NCBI RefSeq assembly: GCF_950295315.1
Contig: NC_080172.1
Location: 118,935,635 to 118,999,634 of the forward strand
DNA: 64,000 nt
Direction: 5' to 3'
From: Erinaceus europaeus
Taxonomy: Eukaryota; Chordata; Mammalia; Eulipotyphla; Erinaceidae
Shown: positions 1 through 11,532 of the stretch, piece after piece
How the letters are laid out: each line of letters starts with the position of its first letter
Position numbering within the stretch: position 1 is the stretch's first letter
The notes under the pieces: generated by a model
What the model saw: the letters and a program-made list of their open reading frames with translations, nothing else
Told to the model about the DNA's origin: nothing
Database searches by the model: none
Program-made: the position numbers and the translations under genes

Positions 1-172
1 TGAGTCTGGAGGGACTGAGTCAGCCCGGCCTCTGCTTGTAGCAGCCTGATTTGGCTCTGGGAGGGTCTTCAGAGGAGAAACTTCACCTGGAGAATGAACA
101 GTAGCCCGGTGTGCCCTACTGCCAGGAGAGATGCCAGTGGGGAGACTGTCTGTGGTAGAAAAGGGGGTTGAG

Positions 173-459
173 GGAGTCGGCGGCAGTGCAGCGGGTTAAG
201 TGCACATGGTGCAAAGCGCAAGGACCGGCATAAGGATCCCGGTTCAAGCCCCCGGCTCCCCACCTGCAGGGGAGTCACTTCACAGGCGGTGAAGCAGGTC
301 TGCAGGTGTCTGTCTTTCTCTCCCCCTCTCTGTCTTCCCCTTCTCTCTCCATTTCTCTCTGTCCTGTCCAACAATGACATCAATAAAAACAACAATAATA
401 ACTACAACAATAAAACAATAAGGGCAACAAAAGGGAATAAATAAATAAATACAAAAAAA
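173..459 (+). repeat. SINE-A copy
   Basis: A full-length copy with A and B boxes and a CAACAATAATAAC-rich tail. It is flanked by a perfect 15-bp target duplication GAAAAGGGGGTTGAG at 158-172 and 460-474. Confidence 0.93.
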
Positions 460-536
460 GAAAAGGGGGTTGAGTTCTGATATTTTGAAGAAGGGGTTTG
501 GGGAGAGGTGATCCTCTCTGTGCACATACATGCACG

Positions 537-540
<4 letters not shown>

Positions 541-568
<28 letters not shown>
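541..568. repeat. CA microsatellite
   Basis: About 14 CA units interrupt or abut the 5' part of a SINE-B copy. Confidence 0.95.
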
Positions 569-569
<1 letters not shown>

Positions 570-715
570 CACAGTGTGCAAGGACACGGGTCCAAGCCCC
601 CAGTCCCCACCTGCAGGGGAAAGCTTCCCAAGGCCTGCAGGTGTCTCTCTGTCTCTCTTTACCCACCTTTCTCTTGATGCCTGGCTGTTTCTAGCAAATA
701 AATAAAGATAATAAA
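570..715 (+). repeat. SINE-B copy, 5' part replaced by CA repeat
   Basis: The body from GTGCAAGGACACGGGTCC onward and the tail AAATAAATAAAGATAAT are recognisable; the tRNA-like head is missing. Confidence 0.75.
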
Positions 716-1389
716 CAAATACTTAAAGAAGAAAAGACAATGGCTTGGTCCAACACCGCCTTTCACTGAAATTGCAGCATCTCTAACAGGTAACTGTTCT
801 CACCCACATGTCGTTGACCTCAGGAGAAGGACGGAAGGGTCAAAAGGCCAAGCAAGTCATAGCTGGCAGGCAGCCCCCTGGAGGGCATCGGTGAGCTTGC
901 CTGCCAGTCCTGAGGCGCTCAGCCCTGGCACTGGGTGCTGGGCTGTTGTCAAGGACCACACATTTCACAAGGCTTTTTTGTTCATTTTCTTCACGTTTTA
1001 TTAGTGATGAATGGTGATTACAAGTTCACAAGGTGACAGGGTCTGGTTCCCCACTGCACCTCCCACCAAAGCCGTGTTGCCACCCTCCCTCCTCCCAAAG
1101 GAGCTGCCTACTTCTCTCTTTCTCAGCAACCCTCAGAAATGGCCGTCTGCTGCTCTGCTTGTGTTTCTGTTCTTGCCAAGGGCTGGCGTTTTCAAGAGCC
1201 CTCTTGGGTGTGCAGGCGGTTGCAAGCCAGAAACACAGCCCTGCAGTGGTCCTGGTTCCCAGGCTGAGTCTTCAGCTCCCCCCCAACAGACTGAGTCTCA
1301 TTCCAGGGCTTCCCCAGGCCTGGCCCTGTGTTTTCCACCCACACTATTGATTCCTGCATCCTACCACTCCCACTGCTCCCACTCCCACC
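716..1389. other. Unique sequence
   Basis: I see no coding exon or recognisable repeat here apart from short pyrimidine runs. The left flank of the solo LTR ends with its target site CCCACC at 1384-1389. Confidence 0.5.
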
Positions 1390-1804
1390 TGTAGGGAGCC
1401 ACATGTGCCCTCAAGGTTGCTATTGGCATGGCCACACAGTCTCTGTTCACAGACGGCCTTGCTTAGAAGCTAAGTCCCTGCTTCTCTACTCCTTAGAGTC
1501 CTTGTTCACAGATGGCCTTGCCTAAAAGATAGGATCCTGTCTCCCAACTCCATTTCCCCATGAATCACCCAGGACCTTCCAGATAAGTGGGAACACGCCA
1601 CTTCAATCAACAGTCCCCAGCTGCTAACTCCCCCCTTGCCCCGGCCTTAAAAGCAGCACCTTTGGTGCTAATAAACAGACTTGATCAGAATCCTGACTTG
1701 CCTCATTTCTCTCGCGTGTCTTGTCCCCTCCCCTCTCCCTTCTTTCCTTGTCCTCACTCGCTCTCCTAGGTTAACCCACGTTGAAGGTCCCGCGGGACGG
1801 GACA
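1390..1804 (+). mobile_element. Solo LTR (retroviral, class II type by target-site length)
   Basis: The element begins TGTAGGGAGCC and ends GGGACGGGACA, with a 6-bp target duplication CCCACC at 1384-1389 and 1805-1810. It carries a TTAAAAG box near 1647 and AATAAA at 1670-1675, as expected for U3 and R. An internal tandem copy of about 60 bases (TGTTCACAGACGGCC, then TGTTCACAGATGGCC) lies in U3. No internal retroviral sequence remains. Confidence 0.85.
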
Positions 1805-1810
1805 CCCACC

Positions 1811-2675
1811 CACTTCATGCTCCCTGAATTGTCCTTTCAAATGGAAACACCCTCACTCTCTTACAATTATAAGGAGGTACACTTCCAAAGAACTCGCTTT
1901 GATGTGCCCTTATGAAAAACTGGACTTTCAAAACAACAACAACAACAACAACTGGATTTCTTATTTCCCTTTCTAACCCTCAGACATGGTTGGGATTATT
2001 TGTCCAATCCAAGAAGAACCCTGAGGGGTGGGGCCTCCCCCGCCACCCCACAGGGGTGCTGTCTTCCTGCTCTGCTGAGCAGTCTCCCTCTGGGTCCTCT
2101 GCAGTAATTTCCTGAGCCTTCTTATCACTCACTCACTCACTCAATCCCCTGTTTGTCTGGGCCAGGTTTCTGCCTGCCACCCCCACCACCTCCTGGCCCC
2201 TGGGAGTGGCTGTTTCCCTGGCACCCCTGGGTCTGAGTCACCAGCCATCCCAGTAGGAGGTGGGCGGTGGGCAGGCGGAATGGCCCTAAAGTCAGAGGGG
2301 CTTCCGTCCAAATCCCAGCCCTGCCACCTCTCAGCCCATGACTGGCTCTCAGGTTTCAGTTTCCATAGGAGAAAAATGCAGATGGCAGCCAGCCTCACCA
2401 CCCCAGGGGAGGGGGAGGAGGGCAGTGCGGGGGGGGGCACCACAGACGCCCTTGTCTGGAGCTCAGCACCTGCCTGCAGAAACTGACAGGCAGCACGTTG
2501 GCAGTGTCCTTTTCTATCCCCTCCAGCCACAAATGCCTGAGCAACAGGAGCTGATTCTAGTCTCGCATGTCTCTTGTCCAGATTCAGTAACTGGAACTTA
2601 GCCCAGTGAGGAGCCACAGGGTGTGAGGGTTTCCCTAACTCCAGGGACTTGCTGTCCTGAAACTATACATATATA
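1811..2675. other. Unique sequence
   Basis: Contains a short CAA run near 1930 and a (CACT)n run near 2130. No exon is recognised. Confidence 0.5.
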
Positions 2676-2677
2676 TA

Positions 2678-2965
2678 ATTTATTTATTTGCTTTCCTTTT
2701 TGTTGCCCTTGTTTTTTATCATTGTTGTGGTTATTATTATTGTTGTTATTGCTGTCATTGTTGTTGGATAGGACAGAGAGAAATGGAGAGAGGAGGGGAA
2801 GACAGGGAGGGAGAAAGACAGACACATGCAGACCTGCTTCACTGCTTGTGAAGTGACCTACCCCCTGCAGGTGGGGAGCCGGGGGCCCAAACCGGGATCC
2901 TTAGGCTTGTTCTTGTGCTTTGTGCCACCTGTGCTTAATCTGCTGCACTACAGCCTGACCCCTGA
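2678..2965 (-). repeat. SINE-A copy
   Basis: Reverse-strand copy: poly(AAATAAAT) tail at the left, GGACAGAGAGAAATGG body and a degraded head at the right (GCTGCACTACAGCCTGACCCC). Confidence 0.9.
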
Positions 2966-3795
2966 AACTATATGTCTTTTGACCCATGAGCCTCATGACC
3001 CAGAGCCTCAGGTCTTAGCACACCGAGACTCATTCGTTCATTCCTTTGCCCACCCATCCGTTAATCCAAGCAATGCCTGCTGATCCCTGCGGTGTGATCA
3101 TAGTCACCGGACTCAGGAAAGCCACAAGCTAGGAGGACAGCCCAGCTTCCGTAGCAGCTCTGAACACCCACCTTACCAATGGCCCTGCAGCCCCGAGTCT
3201 AGCAGCTGCCACCTCCCCGGCCAGCACTGATGTCACGGAGTCTGAGAAACACAAGGGGAGCGGGCGGTGGTGCACCTGGCACTTGCTGCAGTGTGACGTC
3301 ACCAACGCCCTTGCTGCTGAAGCTCTCTGAGTCAGAGTTCTCGGTGGGAAGCTGCAGCACCCCACCCGGGCACTAGGGAGCCACCTGGGGCATCAGGGGA
3401 GGACCCCACCTGCACCTTCTGCAGGAGAACTTCCTGTCCCCATTCTGAGCCGCAGACAGATGAGTCATCATCGTTTTTCCACCTGCCGACCAGACCCGGA
3501 TGTCTCCAGAAGGCTGTGTAGTCAGGGACACGGATGGGCGGCCCGTTCTGACCCCGTGTCTGGAATCAAAGACCTGCTTCAGGACCTGACTGACACCGTT
3601 CTACAGAGATGTAGACCGGGGGGAGAAACTGTCTCAAAAGCGGGGCGGGGAGTGGGACAGGGGTAGGACAGGCCTGCAGGGGCACTGACTGCATTGTCCT
3701 CTTGACTGGTTCTGGGGAAGTGACTGGATTTTGTCACAATACAACAACAATACTATTTGGAGTGGCGTCAACCGAGGCCACATGCAGTTTTTTTT
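2966..3795. other. Unique sequence
   Basis: No exon of a known gene is recognised and no repeat longer than a few tens of bases is seen. Confidence 0.45.
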
Positions 3796-3799
3796 TTTT

Positions 3800-4060
3800 T
3801 CCTGTTAGAGTGGACACTTTGCCTTATGGAAGGACCCAGGTTCAAGTCCCCCAGTCACCATGTGGAAGACCTAGCAAAAGAGAGGCCTCACAAACAGTGG
3901 AGCAGGGTTACAGGGTTTCTGCTTCTTTCTGTCCCTCTCTTTCTCTATGTTTCACCCTCTGGCGGGTGGAGGGTGATGCCAGGAGCCCTGGACTTGCACA
4001 GGTGTGAGGCTTCAGTGGTGCTGACACTGATAACAACAACAATATCAACGGCAATAATGA
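3800..4060 (+). repeat. Degraded SINE-B-like copy
   Basis: A SINE body (GGACCCAGGTTCAAGTCCCC, then CAGGGTTACAGG and TCTCTTTCTC) is recognisable but diverged. It ends in an AACAACAATATCAAC stretch. Confidence 0.55.
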
Positions 4061-4519
4061 TGATGCAAGCTCACCACGTGCACTGTTCACACAGCCTCTT
4101 GCTTGATGCTCACACTGACCATGTCTTCTTTCCATCTGTCCTTCCCGCAGGGGGAAACACAGGCTCTCCAGGGAAGGTCAGCAGGATGACTAGAGTCTAA
4201 ACCCAGAGCTCAGTTTAGAGCCTGCCATGCTGCTTCCTGTGAGGCACTGAGATCCACACAGAGGGAGCAGTGCTTGGGCAAGCCTTTCCCACACACCCCA
4301 TTCCAGACTGGTTTTGCAGGAAACTCAGCTTATCGTATCTGAGTGACAGGTGGATCTTATTACGAAACTCGTCCATTGATGCACCCACCTGTCCACCCAT
4401 CCATCCATCATCCATCTCAGGTCAGATTCCCTAGAAGACAAACCTGAGGCAAAGATTCCTATGCAATTGGAATTCTGATTTATTGAGAGTAGGCCAGGTG
4501 GCAGCACACCCATTTATCC

Positions 4520-4785
4520 ACACATAGTACTAAGCGCAAGGACCTGGGTTCGAGCCCCCTCCCCTGGGGTGGGGGGAGGAGAGGACACTTTGAATGTGGC
4601 ACTCACTGCAGGCTTGCAGGTGTCTCTTCCTCCCCCCCTCCCCCCGTAGTCCCCTCTCCTCTCAGTTTCTCTCTGTCTTATAAAATAAAATGGGGAAAAT
4701 GGCCTCCAGGAGCAGTGGATTCATAGTGCAGGCACTGAGCCCAGTGATAACCTTGGAAACAAAAAAATAAAAATAAAGAAGAATT
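4520..4785 (+). repeat. SINE-E copy
   Basis: B box region GGTTCGAGCCCC, pyrimidine body, then the 3' module with GGCCTCCAGGAGCAGTGGA and an A-rich end. Confidence 0.8.
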
Positions 4786-4789
4786 TGAG

Positions 4790-6039
4790 GGAGTGCCCTT
4801 GGGAGAAGCCTGCAAGAGATCAAGGAAGACAGGATCGTCTAGGGGCAAGCGGTGCAAAGAGGTGGCTCCAGACACCCAGCCCGACCCACAAGAACTGGGC
4901 CAGCAGTGCACCACCACCCAGCTGCTCCCGCTCAGAGGTGGAGGGTGGCAATTCCACTAGGTGCTACTTGACTCTAGTCACCACTGAGCAGAGGGGGAGG
5001 GGTGCAAGGGAAGGGCGAGAGGGATCCCAGGAGGCCTGAGCAGGCGGTCTGACCTGCAGACACCACACAGGTTCCCACTCATGGGGCCTGGGAGCCGGGG
5101 GGGGGGGGCAGAGGCGAGTCAGATATGGCCTCCATCCGCTGGAGCTCCAATCTAGTGGGGATTGTGGGGAGCCAGCCGGGTCCAGCTGATCGCATGTAAC
5201 TTAGGATTCCGGACTGAGCGCACACATCACAACTCAGGACTCAGCTGAGGAGCCGCAGGCCCCTGGGAGCTGAGGTGGGAGTGAGGACTTGGGGCAGGAG
5301 GGAGTCAGTTTGGGAGAGTGTCCGTAGGGTGGTCTCTGGACCCGAGCGGGACTTCTTCATCTGGAGGCTGGACGGTGGCTGGCAGAGCACAGCATGGGAG
5401 CCTGGCTGAAATGGCCTGGACCCGAACTCAGAAGGAAGGTGCCTAGAGACCATCCCCTCTGGCAGGTGTCCCGGAGCCCGAGCCAGAGGTGGCTTCCTGT
5501 AGCCCTGGGCTGCTGCGCAGACCTCCTGCTTGGCTCCAGACACGCAAGTCAGCCCAATACGCTCCTGTGTGCTCCTGCAGACCTCCGAGCTCAGTTGGAG
5601 AGACGGAACAGGACCAGCTTAGGGCCCTGAACTCCTGCATCCTGCAGGTGGATGAAGGTGTAACAGTCACCCTCTTGAGAAGCTGCCCTGTCTGGCTGTC
5701 GCTTGGAGAGTTTACTGGAGAGGGTGCAACTGGGCCCAGGAGGCCTGGCAAGTGGCAGTGATGGCCTGTCACAACTTGGCTCCCAGAGTCACACTTGACC
5801 CCAGCAGCGATGCTCTGAGACCTTGTCTTCCCTTAAGTTCCTAACACAGCCTCAGAGGAGTTAGAAGGTGCCACAGGGGTGGGCTGGGCTGGGGGAAGAC
5901 AAGACCCTTCATCTTCTGGGGTTAAAGACAAGTGATTAGGGTGGGGTGGGGGGCTAAGCACTGTGGCTGGGTGTCAGCAATCCTCGGAGACTTTGCAGAG
6001 CTCAGGAGCGGCAGGGCGGGAGGGTGCGGGCGGCTTCTC
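4790..6039. other. Unique sequence 3' of PLA2G2D
   Basis: GC-rich DNA with a G run near 5097-5108. It may include the PLA2G2D 3' UTR close to 6039. No further exon is recognised. Confidence 0.45.
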
Positions 6040-6185
6040 CTAGCACATGGGCTTCTGACCCTGGCAGCGGGACCGCCGGTAGTACCGAAGCCTCTTCTGG
6101 TAGGTGTCCAGGTTCCGCTGCAGACAGAGGGCCACCTCCTTGTCACACGCGCACAGCTGCTGCTCACAGAAGCTCCTGTTGCCAG
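6040..6185 (-). CDS. PLA2G2D: PLA2G2D exon 4, terminal coding part
   Basis: The exon encodes residues 98-145 including [12 protein letters not shown] with the active-site D112, and ends in ...GQKPMC and a TAG stop. The acceptor is CCCTACAG. A sequon N100-R-S lies at the junction with exon 3. I did not find a clear AATAAA signal in the bases just downstream. Confidence 0.95.
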
Positions 6186-9100
6186 CTGTAGGGTAGAGGG
6201 GGACACTCGGCGTCTGCCTCACCCCGACGCACAGCCAGAGGTGGGTCCTGGGTGCCAAGACCAAGCCTCTGCCCATGCTTTTTTTAAAAAAATTTAAATT
6301 TATTTATTATCCCTTTTGTTGCCCTTGGTGTTTTTTTTTTAATCATTGTTGTAGTTATTATTGTTGTTGTTGATGTCATTGCTGTTGGACAGGACAGAGA
6401 GAAATGGAGAGAGGAGGGGAAGACAGAGAGGGGGAGAGAAAGACAGACACCTGCAGACCTGCTTCACCACCTGTGAAGTGACCCCCCTGCAGGTGGGGAG
6501 CCGGGGGCTCGAACCGGGATCTGTATGCCGGTCCTTGTGCTTCCCTCCATGTGCGCTTAACCCGCTGCGCTCCTGCCCAGCTCCCCTGCCTCTGCTTTCT
6601 GTCCTTGCTCAGCCTTGGGTCACCCATCCTGGGTGCTTTAACTCTGGGTGTGTCAAGCCAGGGAGATGTACAGGGAAAAGGGCTTTCATGCCTGAGACTC
6701 TGGGGAAAATAATAAGTCAAAGAATACAGCTGGGGAGACAGCACAGTGTTTCAGCAAAAAGACTCTCCTGCCTGAGGTGCCAAGGTCCCAGGTTCAATCC
6801 CCAGCACTACCATCAGCCAGAGCTGAGCAGTGCCCTGGTCAAAAAATAAACCCCTCTGCTGGTGGCCTCGGCCGTATGCCTTATCCTGCCCGTGAGCTCT
6901 GTCTTTATTACCCACCATGCAACAGACAAGAGCAGCCACCAGGATGAGGGGAGGAGATGACTGGACAACGCAGGTGTGTGAGGGTCATGCTGTCATGAGG
7001 GTCTAGAGAGCCCCAGGGAGAACATGGCAGGGGCTGGTCGTGGCAAGCCCGCTGAGCTCACGTGTTGCCAGGCACAAGGATCTGAGTGCAAGCCCCCGGC
7101 CCTCCACCTGCAGGGACGAATCTTCACAAGTGGTGAAGCAGGGCTGCAGGGGTCTGTCTCTCTTTCTCTCCCCCTCCCCTCTCATTTTCTCTCTGTCCTA
7201 TCAAATAAAACATAGAAAGGAAGAAAAGAGAAAGAAAAAGGAAAGGAGAATGGCCATTGGGAGCGGTGGATTCATAGTGCCAGCAATAAGCCCCAGCGAA
7301 AACCCTGGTGACAATAGTAATAATAATAATAATAATAGCAACAACAAAAACAGCGATGTTAATAATACAAACCACACTAGAAGGTTAAGCGTGGAGCAGA
7401 CACTGGAGAAGCAAGGCTGCTCAGACTGTGTGTGCTTGAGACCAGAAGGCCTGCTCTCCCCTGCAGAGTAGGGAGGAGGAGGAGAGGGCTGAGCACAGGC
7501 TACGGGCGGGCGGGCAGGCAGGAGGTATCACGGATAAGCGAGCTTAGTGCGCAGGAAGGAGGGACATGGAGGGACAGCCGGTACTTGGCAAATGTTGGCT
7601 CTTAGCATCGCCGCTGCCATGGAGCCCTTCACCAGCAACCTTATGCTGGCTGAGGTGTGCCGTCCCCTCCCCAGCCCCGCCAGGCTGAGGATACTGGCCC
7701 TGAGGCCTGGATTCTAACCCAGGCCCGGTGGTCTGCTGCTGTCCTCCCCAGCCTGTTTCCTCGCCTGCAAAAACAGACCTTGTGCATCCTGGCTGGGCTG
7801 CTGTGAAGACTGGCACTGAGCAGAACGATGTCGGCACTGTCTGGTGCCCTGTGCCCCTCAGCCGGGCGCTCTGTGGGAGGCATCCACGAGGCTCCCTCGT
7901 CTGCTCTCACTTCATCTTTTTGATATTTTAATTTATTATTGGACAGAGACAGAGAGAAATTGAGAGGGGAGGGGGAAACAGAGAGGGAGAGAGACAGAGA
8001 GACACCTGCAGCCCTGCTTTACCACTCATGAAGCTTTCCCCTCTGCAGGTGGGAACTGGGGGCTTGAACCCAGTTCCTTATGCACTGTGATGCATGCACT
8101 TAACCCGGTGCGTCACCACCTGGCCCCTCATTTCAATTCTTACACAAAATTTTTTTGGGGGGTAGAATAATATTGCCCTGAGTTTCTAGAATGGGACAGC
8201 AAGGTTCAGAGAGGTCAGGCAGCGTGCTCAAGGTCACGACTGGCTGGTGGAGGCTCTGTGATGCACCTGAGGTCCGTGTCTCCAGGTGCTGGAGGGACCC
8301 CAGCCTCCGCTGGTCCTTCCTGCACCCCCAGCCCCCTCCTGCCACAGCCCAGCTACCGCTGCTGCCCGCAGACCCAGGACAGGAAGGTCGGGCAGCCTGT
8401 GCCCTGGTGGGCAGCACGTGAAGACAGTGAGAGCCGCCCTGCCCTCGACCTCCGCGCCCCCTCCGCCCAGGCCCAGGCACTCACTGCACTGAATGGCGCC
8501 CTGGGAGAGGTTGTATTTGTAGTGGTCCGTGTGGTGGCGACACAAGTGTTGCCTCAGGTGGGCATAGCAGCAGTCGTGGACTTTGCAGCACCTGAAGAAG
8601 TGCATGGGAGGTGAGAGGCTGGCCAAACAGTGTCTCCGCCCAGGGGAAGCCCTTGAGCCAAAGCCTGCAGGGTGCTGTTCTCAGGGTCATGAGAGTGGTG
8701 CTGACTGAGGGCCTCCTTCCTACCCATCAGGGGCCGGGTCCACCTGCACGTGCCCTTAGTCCTCTGCCTGCCCTGGAGGCACAGGTGAGAGAGCCAGACG
8801 TCCAGACAGGGCTAGTAGACACACACGTGCCCGGGGCCGCACAGCCTCCTCGTGGTGGACACTGAAGCCGCTCGGGGATTACCTGGCTCCCATCCCCCCG
8901 GCTGACTCCCAGGGCTGCTGTGAGGAGATGGCGAGAGAAACGTCAAGACAGCTGGGGCTGTAGGTCGCGCCTTGGCATTATCCGCTGGGTGTGTAGGCCT
9001 GCCCATGACCTTCACCACTAGTGCTTCCGGGTCCTTGTGGGGACCGGTCTGGGAGTGGTGTCGCTGGGTGGAGTGAGTCAGTGTTTTTCTGCTAGAGTGT

Positions 9101-10714
9101 CGTTGGATTGTGGGTGGCCTATACAATGGGCCGCAATCAAGACAGAGGAGGCGGTGTTGTCTGGAAATGGTAGGACTGAGGAGAGTGTACGCAGGGAAGT
9201 AAGTGGAGAGGTGAGGCACAGCCTCGGTGACACACAGATGAGCTGAGTATGAACACTTGGAAAAAGCAACACAGTAAAAAGAATCCTTCCAGTTGTATTG
9301 CTACATGGAAAACTGGGAAATGTTATGCGTGTACAAACTATTGTGTTGACTGTTGAATTTGAATCACTAATTCCCCAGTAAAGAAATTAACAACAACAAC
9401 AAAAAAGAATCCAAGAGTAGCCAAGGGGGTCTCAGACCCCGTGAGAACAAAGGTGGTGGGGGTGGGTGGGGCACAGAACTGGGTGAAGGTGAGGTGACTC
9501 CCACTTACTCTGCAGGGTATAAAAATGCCCCTGAATCTTGTGACTTTGTATGGTGCGGTCAAACCACGTATTAACACACATGTATGTTCATGTCTACCCC
9601 CACACATATATCTTTATAGATGGAGAGAGAGAGAGAGAGGAGTACAGGGTGTGTGCATAGGGTCGGGTGTTCTAACTACACCAGAGGCCAGGGCTTCGAG
9701 GAACCTTTCGGAGGGCCTGGGTCCACCTGGGCTTGCCGCAGACCACCTCACACACAGTACAAACTGATCCACTGAGTGAGAGGGCCGGGGGGCGGGGAAA
9801 GGGAATCCCGGCGGGGAGGCCCTGCTGGCAGGGTTACCAGTCTGTGGCGTCTAGCGGCTGTCCTCTCCCGCCAAGTCCACAGTGGCAGCCGTAGGTCCAG
9901 TAGGAGAAGAGGGGGATCTTCCCCGTCAGTTCCCTGACCATCTTGTTGAGGTTCAGGATCCCGCCCTGGGTTGGAATCACACCTGCCGGGCAACCAGGAG
10001 GGAATGGAGTCAGTGGGCCACAGGCCTGGAGCAGACCCGTGACCACGGCTAATAAAATAGCAGAGGCTGTTCAGACAGTGGGAATAGAACGAGAGAGAGG
10101 CCCAGGAAGACAGCTCAGCTGGGGGCTGCCTGGTCTGCCGTGTGACCCAGGTTTCAGCCCAGACCCTTCCTCACCGGGGGAAACTTTGGAGCTGTGAAAA
10201 AGCTGGCCTGGAGCAGTGACATTCCAAGAAATAACAATGTGAAAATGTAAGGACTGAACGATACCTAGTGACTGTTTACTCTCTCTCTCTCTGTCTCTCT
10301 TTCTTTTTTTTTTTTTTTGCCTCCAAGGTTATTGATGGGACTCAGTCCCTGCACTACAAATCCACTGCTCCTGGAAGCCACTTTTCCTGTTTTGTTTTTT
10401 GTTGCCCTTGTTGTTTTATTGTTGTAGTTATCATTGATGTTGTCATTGTTGGATAGGACAGAGAGAAATGGAGAGAGGAGGGGAAGACAGAGAGGGGGAG
10501 AGAAAGACAGACACCTGCAGACCTGCTTCACCGCCTGGGAAGCGACCCCCCTGCAGGTGGGGGAGCCGGGGGGCTCGAACCGGGATCCTCACGCCGGTCC
10601 TTGGGCTTAACACGCTGCGCTACCGCCCAGCCTCCTACAGTGTCTTCTCATATACTCTTTTACTGACTCTATTTTCTCCTCCTTCCTTCCTTCCTTCCTC
10701 CCTCCCTCCTTCCC

Positions 10715-10749
<35 letters not shown>

Positions 10750-10916
10750 CTCTCTCTTTTCTCTTCCTTTCTTTTTGGAACCAATGTCTTGCACCAGTGT
10801 GATTTCACTGGTCTGGGACATCTTTTCTTTCAGGGGGTGGGGCAAGAGAAGCAACTTTCTACCCTCCTCAAAGACTCGCTCACCAGGTGCCAGGGCTCAA
10901 ACCCGGCCGGCCCCTG

Positions 10917-10955
<39 letters not shown>

Positions 10956-11485
10956 GCATCTGAGCTCCTTCTGCTCCGTGAGGTCAAGACTACCGTTCAC
11001 ATCGTCCGGTTCCTGAGGCCGTGTGTGTCCAAGTGCAGCTGCACACGGTCCTCACTCTAGGCCCACCGCCACTGCCATGTGTGCCGGGCCTCCCTGCACA
11101 CAGCTGCTCCCCCTTCAGCAGCCCAGATCCACAGGCAGAGTCGCAGGGCTGCTCAGAGCTTGTTTTTATCCGACCCGTCCTATCGGGGTTGCTCTGTGCT
11201 TGCCTTTCCCCGTGCCCTTGTTTTGTCCTTACATCCGACACAGTATTGCGGCCGTGTGGAGTCTTGTGTGCACACACCCACACGTGTGGGGCACGTACAC
11301 CAGTGCAGAGCAGCGCTGCACACACACGTGTGGGGCACGTACACCAGTGCAGAGCAGCGCTGCACACACACATGTAGGGCATGTACACCAGGGCAGAGCA
11401 GTGCTGCACACACACGTATGGGTCATGTATACCAGTGCAGAGCAGCGGTTCGCACACACACAACACATGCACACACACAACACAT

Positions 11486-11532
<47 letters not shown>

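Noticed and set aside
6361..6849. Recurrent peptide with [20 protein letters not shown] in many frames
   Set aside because: The same peptide appears in nearly every SINE-A copy on its reverse strand. It is a shadow of the repeat, not a protein family.
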